54,567 bases of DNA from a virus, in the IMG/VR virus record IMGVR_UViG_3300043446_001520, positions 1 through 54,567 of that record. One strand, 5' to 3'. Positions 15,453 through 24,715 of this stretch are shown here, in pieces; position 1 is the first letter of the stretch, and the number at the start of each line of letters is the position of its first letter. The position numbers and the translations under genes were made by a program. The notes beneath the pieces were generated by a model. It was not told the DNA's origin. It worked only from the letters and a program-made list of their open reading frames with translations, and searched no databases.

Positions 15453-18400
15453 CTAATATGTAATAAATATGTCACCAATATTACCAGTAGTTGAACTAAT
15501 GGTTGTAGCAGTTGTTTGCTTAATATATATGTTTCTAACGTAGGCCCCTGCAGTTCCGCCAGGATATAAAAGAGGAGCACCCTTTCTTAATCTTAAACTT
15601 GCGTCTATGCTTATCCAAGGGACACGAGTTGATGATGTAGATTGAACATTTGATTGAGATGATTTATTTGGATCTCCTAAATAGAGTCCAGTTGTAAATT
15701 GCATAGATGATTTATCATTTGAAAATACTGCAGACTGTGCGCCGCCAGATAAAATTTCAGTATAGCTTGCTCCAACTAATTGAAGAATTCCAGTAGATGA
15801 AAGTTTTCCACTCTGCAAAGTCAACGTTGGAACGGTTGTTCCAATATTAATACTTGAGTTAGTTCCTGAAGCATCTGCATCAGAACCCTCAGATAATCCA
15901 GAATCTGAATATGCAGTAAGGCCACTAGAAGTAATAGCATCCGTAACCGTTACAGAAGATCCAGTAATTGAACCACCAGTAATTACTGGTGAAGAAATAG
16001 ATACACCAGAACTTAAAGTTCCAGCAAAGAACGCATCGCCACTAGCATTAATTCTAAATTTTGGAGAGCTTATAGTTCCATTTGTTAAATTTATAGCAGT
16101 ACCAGCAGTAGTAAAATTTGACCCATCTGTTACGCCAGTATGGTTTGCGCTCTTAACAATACCTGTAGTAATTTTACCGCCATCAATTGTGGTTACGTTA
16201 CTCATATCCTTTTTAGCTAGTGGATCTAGATCGGATGTTGATGCATATCCAGTAATAGTAGCACTACCAAGTTTTACCGATCCGTCAGATTTTACATAAA
16301 AGTTTGCTGTTAATGCCCTTGATCCACCTGCCCAGAATACTATTCCATTTGCATCTGGTAAACCAAAGCCCGCTGTATAAGTTGGACCATCTGCCTGAAC
16401 AGATGCTGTGGCAGAATCTAATTTAATAGTACCTGTTCCAGAGGTTTTATATAAAGATGATGGATTTGTTGTTGGACTAACAAGCCATCCATTTATCTCA
16501 GCACTTTTAGCTTCTAGATATCCAGTTGTATCTAATCCAAATAATTTTGTTCCAGAAGAATTATATGCTGCAATTCCCGCATCATTAATCAATAATCTTT
16601 GACCAGACGCTTTGTTTGCTCCTATATAAAATACTCCAGGAGAAACTAATTTTAGATCTCCTTGAAGTTCGCTATTGCCCTTCACTGTCATAGTTCCAGA
16701 AACATTTAATGAAGAACTTGTTCCAGTTAAACTTCCTCCGCCAAAAGAAAATGTTCCATCTGTATAAATATACTGACTACCAGCTTGAATATAAATACCA
16801 TTGTTAGCACCATTAGCTCCAGTTCCAACTTTTATTAAGTTTGAGCCAGTGCCAGTTGTTAATAAACCTGTAAATGTTCCACTACCATTTACAGTTAAAT
16901 TAGTTCCATCAAACTTTAATTTATCTCCAATTGATAGTCTTCCAGTATTATCAGCATAAAATGATGTTCCATTGCTATAGTAATTCCCAGCGCCTATAAA
17001 TATTCTTCCCTTTGCTGTATATGTTGAAGGAGTAGGCAAATCAGAGTCAGTCATAGTAACTGTATTTCCATCTAGCCTTACTCTATTTGTTGTTGTGGTT
17101 TCTCCAACATTTATAGTCTTGCTTGCAAATAATAAATCAGTAATCATCTTGCTTGCATCTATTTCGCCAGCCTTGATATTATTTGCATATACAGAGTCTG
17201 CTGCTAAGTCGGCATTTTGAACCTGAAGAGTTTGAACTGGACCAACTGGTGTTACTGTTCCAGTAGATACCCCATCATTATCTTTTGCACGAATTGCTAT
17301 ATAATAGTTTGTTCCATAAGATAATGCTGTTTCTTTGTCGGCAAGGGTTTTGATTACTGCAAATGTTCCACTTACCTCTAATACCTTATATTGATTATCT
17401 ACTATTCCAGTTGAGTTTGTTGGCTTAATAAATACTTCATACGTGACTGCATCAGAATTTGTAACTTGAGGAAATGTAATTGCAAATGCTCCAAATAAAG
17501 ATTTTATATTATTTGTTGTAATTGAAGGATTAGTTGTTGGAGCAACTCCGTCGCTAATTGCACCAGAAGAATCTAGAGTAACAGTTCCTACTAAATGATT
17601 TGTACTTAATGCTCCAGCAGGACCACCGAATTTAGAAGTTACTCTTATTCTATATGTAGTGCTAGCAGAAAGTCCTCCAAATGATACTACGCTTGAATTT
17701 GCGTAAACTTCTTGAAGTGGGTTTGTAAAATTTGTATCAGCATTAGATGTTAATTGAACTCTATAAGATGCAACCCTAGCATCATTTATTGGTGTCCATT
17801 TTACAGTTAATATAGAGTCAGTTGCTGATAAAGAAATATTTGTAGCAACTGTCGTGTTTGATCTTGTGTCTGTTACAGATATTGGATTTCCAGTTACAGG
17901 AACAAATGCTGATTGATTTCTTCCGTCTGTCGTAGAAACAGATAGCGTATACGTTTGTCCAACTGCAATTCCTAAATTAATTGGAATAGAGGTCAAATAC
18001 GTTTTGCTATTAATCTGCTGAGTCCATTCTTTAGAATCAGAAGATCTAATTATTTTAACAATATATCCATTAAAATCAGACGGTACAGTAGAAACTGCAT
18101 TTACAATCGATAGTGTTATTAATCCTAAAGTTCCTCCAGAATCAGATGGGTCTGCCCCGCCTACAGCTGTTGCTGATTGTATTGGATCTGGTGCTAATGC
18201 ATCTACTGCAGCTGCAACTATATCAATCGGTATTACTTGTGCAACATTGGAATATCCAGTATATGCACCTGCTTGATCAAATAGCCTTGCCCTAACCCAT
18301 CTTTTTCCAGTTCCAGAAGGAACTACAAGCGGGTTTTCTGATCCAGTAGCAACGCCTTGAAATCCAGATGTTGGAGGAGTAGAACTATCAGATACAACTT

Positions 18401-19334
18401 CTTCAACAGAAATTAATTTAAAATCTGCAGAAGTTTGTTGAGTATATGCCACCTTGTATCCATTAACAATTTCTGTAAGGCTGATAACTGGAGCTGTTAA
18501 TGATGAAACGTATCCTGTTGGACTAAAAGAAACTTGAGTTCCAATATTATTCCAAATATCTACAGTTTGTATATATCCACTACTAAATTGTAATTGTGGT
18601 TCTCCAAAAGCTTCTCTATTTTTATCTAGACTTAAGGAAAATCTTTGTTGAGAGCCAGCTACTGGAATAATAGTGAATGGCTTTGTATAAAGAGTTCCAA
18701 CTAAAGTAATTTTATATTCTTTTAAGTATTCATTGCCCGCTGAAGATGGATCTGAATTAAAAACTACATTAAATGTTGTGCCAGACCATGATGCAGAAAT
18801 TCCAGTTACTGGAGTAGGAGGAGTAACTGTTGGAGTTACAACTCTTACTGCACTAAAAAGAGATTCTACTCCTTCAACTGTAACAACAGTTAGTTTTACA
18901 CTGTGTGTAACTGGTGGAACTGGAACTTTTAAAGTACCTGCTGCTTTTAAAGAACCAACATATCTGTAAGGAGTTCCAACTTCTGTTTCATTTTTTACAT
19001 ATACATTGATTCTATCAAATTCTTTTCCATATGGGTTTCCAGTAGAATCTAATCCATTCCAAGTAATGTTTAAAATACCCTGAAAATAAGTTAAATCTAC
19101 TGCATCAAATTTTGGAGGGTTTGGGCCTCCAATTGCAGCGGTTTTAAGAAAATATGTTGGAGACCAATCGCTTGTTGTTTTATCTGGAAAAACATATTGA
19201 AATTGAAAATTATAATTTGTGTTTGTTTTTAAACCAGTACAAGTAACTCTAAAATAATCTTTGTCTGTATCTGGTTGAGATTTAATATTTAAATCTGCTG
19301 GAAGCGAATTGGATCCGATAGTTAAATCTGCCAT
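15453..19334 (-). CDS. Tail tip / central fibre protein with Fn3 domains
   Basis: In this 1293-residue protein, the first ~700 residues hold repeated Fn3-type units (TSWSPTYF; LTYFQGILNITWNGLD; ASYRVQLTSN ... STTYRIRVTSKFGGPAG). A transition segment (LAADSVYANNIKAGEIDASK, about 705-724) is typical of phage tip proteins that change from globular domains to trimeric fibres. The C-terminal half looks like a beta-helical shaft (GRLSIGDKLKFDGTNLTVNG; SGTFTGLL) and ends in GNIGDIFITY. Lambda gpJ-like tips combine the same elements. The likely role is receptor contact at the distal tail. GGAG precedes the ATG and the gene lies 8 bases from the next. Confidence 0.8.
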   Translation of the reverse strand: MADLTIGSNSLPADLNIKSQPDTDKDYFRVTCTGLKTNTNYNFQFQYVFPDKTTSDWSPTYFLKTAAIGGPNPPKFDAVDLTYFQGILNITWNGLDSTGNPYGKEFDRINVYVKNETEVGTPYRYVGSLKAAGTLKVPVPPVTHSVKLTVVTVEGVESLFSAVRVVTPTVTPPTPVTGISASWSGTTFNVVFNSDPSSAGNEYLKEYKITLVGTLYTKPFTIIPVAGSQQRFSLSLDKNREAFGEPQLQFSSGYIQTVDIWNNIGTQVSFSPTGYVSSLTAPVISLTEIVNGYKVAYTQQTSADFKLISVEEVVSDSSTPPTSGFQGVATGSENPLVVPSGTGKRWVRARLFDQAGAYTGYSNVAQVIPIDIVAAAVDALAPDPIQSATAVGGADPSDSGGTLGLITLSIVNAVSTVPSDFNGYIVKIIRSSDSKEWTQQINSKTYLTSIPINLGIAVGQTYTLSVSTTDGRNQSAFVPVTGNPISVTDTRSNTTVATNISLSATDSILTVKWTPINDARVASYRVQLTSNADTNFTNPLQEVYANSSVVSFGGLSASTTYRIRVTSKFGGPAGALSTNHLVGTVTLDSSGAISDGVAPTTNPSITTNNIKSLFGAFAITFPQVTNSDAVTYEVFIKPTNSTGIVDNQYKVLEVSGTFAVIKTLADKETALSYGTNYYIAIRAKDNDGVSTGTVTPVGPVQTLQVQNADLAADSVYANNIKAGEIDASKMITDLLFASKTINVGETTTTNRVRLDGNTVTMTDSDLPTPSTYTAKGRIFIGAGNYYSNGTSFYADNTGRLSIGDKLKFDGTNLTVNGSGTFTGLLTTGTGSNLIKVGTGANGANNGIYIQAGSQYIYTDGTFSFGGGSLTGTSSSLNVSGTMTVKGNSELQGDLKLVSPGVFYIGANKASGQRLLINDAGIAAYNSSGTKLFGLDTTGYLEAKSAEINGWLVSPTTNPSSLYKTSGTGTIKLDSATASVQADGPTYTAGFGLPDANGIVFWAGGSRALTANFYVKSDGSVKLGSATITGYASTSDLDPLAKKDMSNVTTIDGGKITTGIVKSANHTGVTDGSNFTTAGTAINLTNGTISSPKFRINASGDAFFAGTLSSGVSISSPVITGGSITGSSVTVTDAITSSGLTAYSDSGLSEGSDADASGTNSSINIGTTVPTLTLQSGKLSSTGILQLVGASYTEILSGGAQSAVFSNDKSSMQFTTGLYLGDPNKSSQSNVQSTSSTRVPWISIDASLRLRKGAPLLYPGGTAGAYVRNIYIKQTTATTISSTTGNIGDIFITY

Positions 19335-20249
19335 TTAGAACTCCAACTGTAATTTATATTCTATATCTACTGGTCTTCCAGAAGCTTTTTCTAAAGGAGT
19401 TGTAAGCACTGATCTACTAATAAGACCATAAAGTGGATCAAAGGTGTCCTCATCATTAATTCTTAATCCATCAAAATATACTGTTGTTGCTCCGCCAGAA
19501 CCAGCAGTAATCTCAATACCAACTTTTATTATAGATTTTGGATCTGGATCATATCCAACAGAAGTGTTTCCAAAAACTGTTGCCATTGGAACTGATTGAA
19601 TCCTATCTCCTGAGCCAGAAGTTGGAGTAAAGTCTGCATAAAAATAAGCATTTGAAGAACTATATAGTTTAACTCTAATTTTTGAAATATTATTATCTAC
19701 TTTTTTATATGCCAAAGATAGGGAGTCATTTACACTATATCCAGATAAATCTAAGGCAACCAATGAGTTGGTATACTCTTTTGATAGGGATGGGCCTACA
19801 GAAATTTGAACCATACTTTCGCCTATTTTTGATAAAAATGGTTCAGATGCATCATTCATTTTAATTCCTGGATTATCTATACCATTTGTCCATGTGACAT
19901 TATTTTCAAATGAAGTAATAAATTTGCTATCAAAATTATTTATTGACTTTCTTTCTCCAGGATATAGTCCAATTTCTGATATTACACCAGCAACATCTTG
20001 TGGAAGTGTTGCTTTATATATAACATTATAAGAAAATATTGGGTCTCCGTCGCCATCAACACCAGTTTGAGTAATATCTATACTTCCAAGTGTTGCTGGA
20101 ATTCTATAAAACTCAAATTCTAGTCTAGTATCATTTCCTTTGGCATTTGGAGCTGTGCCACCAATTCCAAAAGCTAAGTCTCTTCTTGTAAAGTCTACAT
20201 GTCCAGCCAAATATGAGGTTAGGAATCTTTTACCAAATTTAGTTATCAT
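19335..20249 (-). CDS. Tail fibre/collar-type protein with jelly-roll-like domain
   Basis: In this 304-residue protein, the first ~110 residues (ITKFGKRFLTSYLAG; LAFGIGGTAPN; AGVISEIGLYPG) resemble N-terminal domains of phage tail-collar fibre proteins. The middle and end (about 120-280) form a beta sandwich like a carbohydrate-binding module (FITSFENNVTWTNG; GGATTVYFDGLRINDED). The C-terminus (ASGRPVDIEYKLQLEF) closes the fold back toward the first domain. Sugar binding is an inference from the fold pattern. The start overlaps the stop of the 119-residue gene; GAGGG lies upstream. Confidence 0.65.
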   Translation of the reverse strand: MITKFGKRFLTSYLAGHVDFTRRDLAFGIGGTAPNAKGNDTRLEFEFYRIPATLGSIDITQTGVDGDGDPIFSYNVIYKATLPQDVAGVISEIGLYPGERKSINNFDSKFITSFENNVTWTNGIDNPGIKMNDASEPFLSKIGESMVQISVGPSLSKEYTNSLVALDLSGYSVNDSLSLAYKKVDNNISKIRVKLYSSSNAYFYADFTPTSGSGDRIQSVPMATVFGNTSVGYDPDPKSIIKVGIEITAGSGGATTVYFDGLRINDEDTFDPLYGLISRSVLTTPLEKASGRPVDIEYKLQLEF

Positions 20250-20605
20250 ATCTGTACCCTCGCATTTACTGAGCTAACTGTTTTTCCGCTAGAATTTCTT
20301 ACTTTAAAAACTACTGTTGCTGTAGGATTTCCAGCTGAATCATAAGTAATGGTATTAGATATTACTGAAATATCTGATAAGTCTGGAGCGTTTTTATTGG
20401 GATCGTTAGGATCTCCTGGATCTCCTGGATCTTCTGGATCTGTATTGTCTCCAGTATCACCAGATGCAAAATACGGACCAACTATATTTCCAGGAATAAT
20501 TTTAATATAATTATCACTTAAATCAGTTGTTTCTGGAGAATTTCCGTATAGGACTATAGGGGCTCCTGTTGAAACCCCAGTCTTAGAAATTCTTTCTTTT
20601 GCCAT
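20246..20605 (-). CDS. Small linker-containing tail protein, probably leaderless
   Basis: In this 119-residue protein an N-terminal part (ISKTGVSTGAPIVLYGNSPE) is joined by an Asp-Pro-Gly repeat (DPEDPGDPGDPNDPN, about 57-71) to a C-terminal Ig-like segment (ATVVFKVRNSSGKTVSSVNA). It may be a linker or decoration subunit between the hub protein upstream and the fibre protein downstream. No Shine-Dalgarno is visible. TATAAT lies six bases before the ATG, so the mRNA probably begins at the start codon. Function unknown. Confidence 0.65.
   Translation of the reverse strand: MAKERISKTGVSTGAPIVLYGNSPETTDLSDNYIKIIPGNIVGPYFASGDTGDNTDPEDPGDPGDPNDPNKNAPDLSDISVISNTITYDSAGNPTATVVFKVRNSSGKTVSSVNARVQI
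20400..20444 (-). repeat. 9-base tandem repeat encoding Asp-Pro-Gly units
   Basis: About five units related to GGATCTCCT (plus strand) lie in a row, the middle two identical. They encode the Asp-Pro-x linker. Repeat slippage would lengthen or shorten the linker in 3-residue steps without a frameshift. Confidence 0.7.
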
Positions 20606-20611
20606 ATTTAG

Positions 20612-20620
20612 ATTATACCA
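20612..20620 (-). promoter_or_regulatory. Extended -10 with leaderless geometry
   Basis: TGGTATAAT is followed by CTAAAT and then ATG at 20605. Transcription starting 6-7 bases after TATAAT would begin at the A of ATG. No -35 is evident. Confidence 0.6.
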
Positions 20621-20625
20621 TTTGG

Positions 20626-22338
20626 TTAACTATAAATTGACCTAGCGGTAATGCTTGTCTCCAATCCTTGATTAAATGAATTATTTACACTTGTTACCAC
20701 AAATTTTTGAGTTCCATTAAATCCGTTGTCTGGGTAATTAACAGAAATAACATCTCCTACCGATATTAATGGATTTGAAAATATTTGCATAGATATATTT
20801 TGTTGCTGTTTTGTATATAGGTCTTTAATCCATGTGGCTAAAGACTTGGCATCATTTTCTGTTTGTATCCACATTGATTCAAACGTTATAGGCTCTGGAT
20901 TTGAGCTATCATTGATTATATCAGAAGTATACTCAATTTGTCCACTCTTTGTAACATAATTACCGATTACAGTAAATGAATAAAAATTCCCATCGCTAAG
21001 CGGAACATATGTTCCAGCATTATTTAAAAGATAAATTTCAGCTCCAAACGAGTTAAGTCTCTGACCAATTATTTTAACAAAACTGTTAATTCCAGTAGAA
21101 GCATATATTGGGTATGCTGGTGGCTCAGAATATTTAACTTTTATTTTTCTAAGTTCTCTAGCCGTTGTTCCAAATTCCTCGTAGTATCCAAGCATACCGC
21201 TTGGAGTATTTAATCCAGAAATTACTTTTTTACCAAACAGGAAGTCCATTGTTGGAGCTGGTAAAAATCCAGTAACTATGCCTTGCATAAAAGTATTTTT
21301 ATACTGATCTTCTGTTAATGGAGTGGCATATATATAATCAAAATATGTTTTACCAGATGATGTAAACATAGCTATACTACTATTAATTGGCAAAACTAGT
21401 TTCATTGGGTCTGTTGAACCAGCTGTATCTACGTCAACTGCAGTTATTTTAAAATTATTAATATAAATATCTATAATTCTATAATTAATGCTATTTTCTG
21501 ATTTACATTCTACCTTTATATCTACCTTGTATGATATTCCAGACAATATGCCAGTTACTGTTTTTGAACTACTACTCTGACTATCATTTAAAAGTTTCTT
21601 TTGACCATTTACTACCTTAAATACTTTTACCTCTTTATCGGCTGAAGACCCTAGGCTTTCTGTTGTTTGAATTAAAACATAATATCCATTTAATCCATTA
21701 CTACTTGTAAAAAATCCTATTCCTCCAGAATTTGTTACATTTGCAACTGCAGCTGGGAAAAACATATTTGCTCCAAAGGCGAAATGCTTATACGATGCAG
21801 TTACCATATTAGTAGATTTTGTTACAACTGAATATACATCTTTATTAGTAGAATTATTTGTAACTATAAATAAAGACTTTGAAACTTCACGATTTCCAAT
21901 AATTGCTGAAGAAGTACCAGTTTGAGTAATGTCTCCAGGAGTTTGTGTTCCAGAAACTGTTCCAGTAACACCACCCACAGAAGATGGCTTTGGTGTTGTA
22001 AAATATTGATAAGCATATTCTCCATATGTACCAGTTTGACCAGATCCGCTGTATGCTCTTATTCTTAAAACATAATTAGATCCTGGAGTAAGTCCATTTA
22101 GAGTATATGGCATTGAACTAGTATTAATCACAAAGTCTGGATCATTAAATGAACCAGTTCCAGCAACAGAACCGCCGTAACTTGCTGGTGTTGCTACTGA
22201 TGAGCCAACAGATATTACTGCAGAAGTTCCATTAGAATTTGGAGTAATAGCAACCCATGGAATTAAATAGTCAGCTGGAACTGGAGCTGTTGGAGTGGAG
22301 TAACTAGTGTCAACATCGTACCAAAGTGGAATTCTCAT
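20626..22338 (-). CDS. Tail hub / minor tail protein with Fn3 domain
   Basis: I start this protein of about 570 residues at the ATG at 22338 (MRIPLWYDVD), which overlaps the upstream TGA (ATGA). The longer TTG-started frame to 22365 lies in the upstream gene. An Fn3-type domain (LNGLTPGSNYVLRIRAYSG) is followed by a long beta-rich middle. The C-terminal ~80 residues (WIKDLYTKQQQNISMQIFSN; ISVGDVISVNYPDNGFNG) resemble the end of phage tail-hub proteins of the gp27/gpD-like class. It is expected to sit at the distal tail with the 635-residue protein and connect to the tips. Exact assignment is by context. Confidence 0.75.
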   Translation of the reverse strand: MRIPLWYDVDTSYSTPTAPVPADYLIPWVAITPNSNGTSAVISVGSSVATPASYGGSVAGTGSFNDPDFVINTSSMPYTLNGLTPGSNYVLRIRAYSGSGQTGTYGEYAYQYFTTPKPSSVGGVTGTVSGTQTPGDITQTGTSSAIIGNREVSKSLFIVTNNSTNKDVYSVVTKSTNMVTASYKHFAFGANMFFPAAVANVTNSGGIGFFTSSNGLNGYYVLIQTTESLGSSADKEVKVFKVVNGQKKLLNDSQSSSSKTVTGILSGISYKVDIKVECKSENSINYRIIDIYINNFKITAVDVDTAGSTDPMKLVLPINSSIAMFTSSGKTYFDYIYATPLTEDQYKNTFMQGIVTGFLPAPTMDFLFGKKVISGLNTPSGMLGYYEEFGTTARELRKIKVKYSEPPAYPIYASTGINSFVKIIGQRLNSFGAEIYLLNNAGTYVPLSDGNFYSFTVIGNYVTKSGQIEYTSDIINDSSNPEPITFESMWIQTENDAKSLATWIKDLYTKQQQNISMQIFSNPLISVGDVISVNYPDNGFNGTQKFVVTSVNNSFNQGLETSITARSIYS

Positions 22339-24242
22339 ATCCACGTCACCGTATTCCCTTGCCAAGATCCAATAATATCTCTGGCGTCTGCATAATGATT
22401 TGTTATTGGAGTATTAAAGCATCCTCTTGTTTTAATTCTATATTTACCGCTTGGCTTATAATTATCTGATCCAGGAACTCCAAGTCCTAGGTACTTTAGT
22501 TCATCTCCAGGCCCAGTAATATCCACATATAACCATGTTCCACTTTCATTTTTATATTGATATTGAATAGCATCATACTCTATAATTTCTGAATCAATGA
22601 CAAGGTATCCATTATACTCATAAAGAATTTGTCCTGCCTGTAAAGTATTTGTAGTTATTGCAGATAATGAAACATAACTTCCAGCACCTTGATTAGAATA
22701 AAGGTTTTGGTCTAATGATAATGCTCCCATAAAGCTATTTGAAGACTCCCATAAAGGTTGGGAATTTCCAATATATTCAGAGGTATAAACATTCTGCCAA
22801 AGAACTTTGACCTTATTTGCAGATGGAATATCGTCTTTTTCAAAAGACATTATGTTTGGCAAATCGCTTCCATTTGCTGAATATCTAAATCCCCAATCTG
22901 CAGATCTAGAAGAATTAAAAATATAATCTCTAGAATAAAATTGTAAAATATTGTTTTCATCAAATGTTGCTATCATTTGAGAGTCTCTACATATGTCCTG
23001 TATTAGTGTCCACACCTGAATATTTTCATCAGACCACCAATATCTAGGAGACAAAATAGATGTGTCTGATGTACCCATATTAAACTTATAATTTGTAAAT
23101 CCAATTGAATCTAATAAATATCTAAGAATTCCTGTTGCAGAATATTGCTTACACAATAAATTTGGAGATATGGTTTCTTGTAAAATTTTAGCTGAATCTA
23201 AAGCGTTAATGCTTACGTCACCAAACTCTGAGGAATTCCATGAGTCCATAAAGAATAGTCCTTGATTAACTTTATGATAAGTTCCTTTTGAATCAGAAAG
23301 TGTCCCAGAAGAATGATATATTTTATAATATGGTTTAATTTCAACTTGTTTATACAAATAGGTGTAGGAAGAACTGAATGTCATAGATTTATTAAAACTA
23401 ATAAATCTTCTATCGTCTTCATAAGATGCAATTTGCAGGCTCAATGAATTTGCTGAAACAGATCCAATTGGTAAGATATCATTATTTGAAACAGAAGAAT
23501 CTTTGCTTGTTGACATTGAAACTACATAATCAGAAACATCAACTACTAATTTTGGACTTAATTCAATTAAACCAATATATTGATTTGATGGAGCAGAAGC
23601 CACTATTCGCAAACTATTTATGCTAACTGGAGATGCTATAGAAGATGGTTCAGTTGTTGACCAAGATGTTCCGTTATAATATAAAGTTAAATTACCTGCA
23701 TCATAGTTTTTAGTTACACCTGTTTTAAATGTTTTAATTGCAGCACTTGTACCAGTAGCGATTGAAGATGCTCCACTATAAACTGTCCAAGAAGATGGGA
23801 TGGAGTGTGATATCTCAAATTTAACCACTATTTTATTTGCTAAAATAGTCTTTGGGTATGTGGCTGTAACATCTAACCCAACATTTTTATCTGCTAAATA
23901 ATATTTATAAAAAGTATCTGCACCTGGATAATATGATCTGTAATCTATTGTATAGTCTGTAGATCTTGGATTTCTATATGTTCCATATCCCACATCTCCA
24001 AATACCCCGTATTTGATTCCCGCCCCCTGTGGTCTATTTTGTTTAATAATTGAGCTTATAGGAAATAGTGTTTCAAAAGGATAGTAGACCTGAGATCCAG
24101 AATTTATTCTAGCTATCTGTGCTCCAGATAAAGATATATTATCAACCATAGAGTTTAAATTATATTCAAAAGTGCACCCAAGGTTTGTCTGAACAGTTGT
24201 ATCCTGTTCTAATATTGTTTTAACGGCAGGGTAATTAATCAT
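22335..24242 (-). CDS. Minor tail protein / tail hub component
   Basis: In this 635-residue protein the central and C-terminal region (LDSAKILQETISPNLL; WTLIQDICRDSQMIATFDEN; DLPNIMSFEKDDIPSANKVK) has the pattern of tail hub or baseplate proteins that follow the distal tail protein in siphoviruses. No catalytic motif is visible. The N-terminal half contains a beta-sandwich-like part (WTVYSGASSIATG; LTLYYNGTSW). It shares one base with the gene before it and overlaps the next by the ATGA. GAGG lies before the ATG. Together with the next gene it probably forms the tail-tip hub. Confidence 0.75.
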   Translation of the reverse strand: MINYPAVKTILEQDTTVQTNLGCTFEYNLNSMVDNISLSGAQIARINSGSQVYYPFETLFPISSIIKQNRPQGAGIKYGVFGDVGYGTYRNPRSTDYTIDYRSYYPGADTFYKYYLADKNVGLDVTATYPKTILANKIVVKFEISHSIPSSWTVYSGASSIATGTSAAIKTFKTGVTKNYDAGNLTLYYNGTSWSTTEPSSIASPVSINSLRIVASAPSNQYIGLIELSPKLVVDVSDYVVSMSTSKDSSVSNNDILPIGSVSANSLSLQIASYEDDRRFISFNKSMTFSSSYTYLYKQVEIKPYYKIYHSSGTLSDSKGTYHKVNQGLFFMDSWNSSEFGDVSINALDSAKILQETISPNLLCKQYSATGILRYLLDSIGFTNYKFNMGTSDTSILSPRYWWSDENIQVWTLIQDICRDSQMIATFDENNILQFYSRDYIFNSSRSADWGFRYSANGSDLPNIMSFEKDDIPSANKVKVLWQNVYTSEYIGNSQPLWESSNSFMGALSLDQNLYSNQGAGSYVSLSAITTNTLQAGQILYEYNGYLVIDSEIIEYDAIQYQYKNESGTWLYVDITGPGDELKYLGLGVPGSDNYKPSGKYRIKTRGCFNTPITNHYADARDIIGSWQGNTVTWI

Positions 24243-24715
24243 TATACCTCATCCATTGATAGAGAAACATTCCAGTGTGGTTGTAGTCCTCTTTTTATAA
24301 GAGTACAATTAAAACTAGATAATGATACTGTATATGATTCAAATCCAGATGATGACTGATCTGACCCAGTTTTAGCTAAATTAATTCTAATATTAAATGT
24401 TTTCTTTCCATCATCGCTGAGATAAAATTGTCTTAAGTCTTCTGCCCCCCAGCCGCCGTCAACTGTTAGTGTTCTATAAGATGGCAACATCTCCCACGAC
24501 ATAGAGAATTGTCTTTTATCAGCAACATGGTTCTTTCTCAAAGTTCCATTAGATGTTCGTACTACTTTTTCAATTCGATCTACACTTAGTTCTACTGGGC
24601 TTCTATTATGCTCAGAAACTTTATTCCAAATTTTTGTAGTGCCAGCTGGCGTGTCAAGCAGATCTTTGGCCTCTATCCAAAGAACTGAACCTCTAGGCAA
24701 ATACATCGCTGGCAT
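24242..24715 (-). CDS. Distal tail-like minor tail protein
   Basis: This 157-residue protein directly follows the tape measure gene, the usual position of distal tail (Dit-like) or first minor tail genes. Its sequence (FSMSWEMLPSYRTLTVDGGW; TFNIRINLAKTG; PHWNVSLSMDEV) is beta-rich with repeated aromatic residues and resembles the tail-tube-like fold of distal tail proteins. The function is inferred mainly from position. GGAGGTAACTACTA precedes the ATG, which shares one base with the tape measure stop. Confidence 0.7.
   Translation of the reverse strand: MPAMYLPRGSVLWIEAKDLLDTPAGTTKIWNKVSEHNRSPVELSVDRIEKVVRTSNGTLRKNHVADKRQFSMSWEMLPSYRTLTVDGGWGAEDLRQFYLSDDGKKTFNIRINLAKTGSDQSSSGFESYTVSLSSFNCTLIKRGLQPHWNVSLSMDEV

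Noticed and set aside
22336-22365. TTG-started extension of the tail hub gene
   Set aside because: It lies within the upstream gene; the ATG at 22338 gives the ATGA overlap seen at other junctions.
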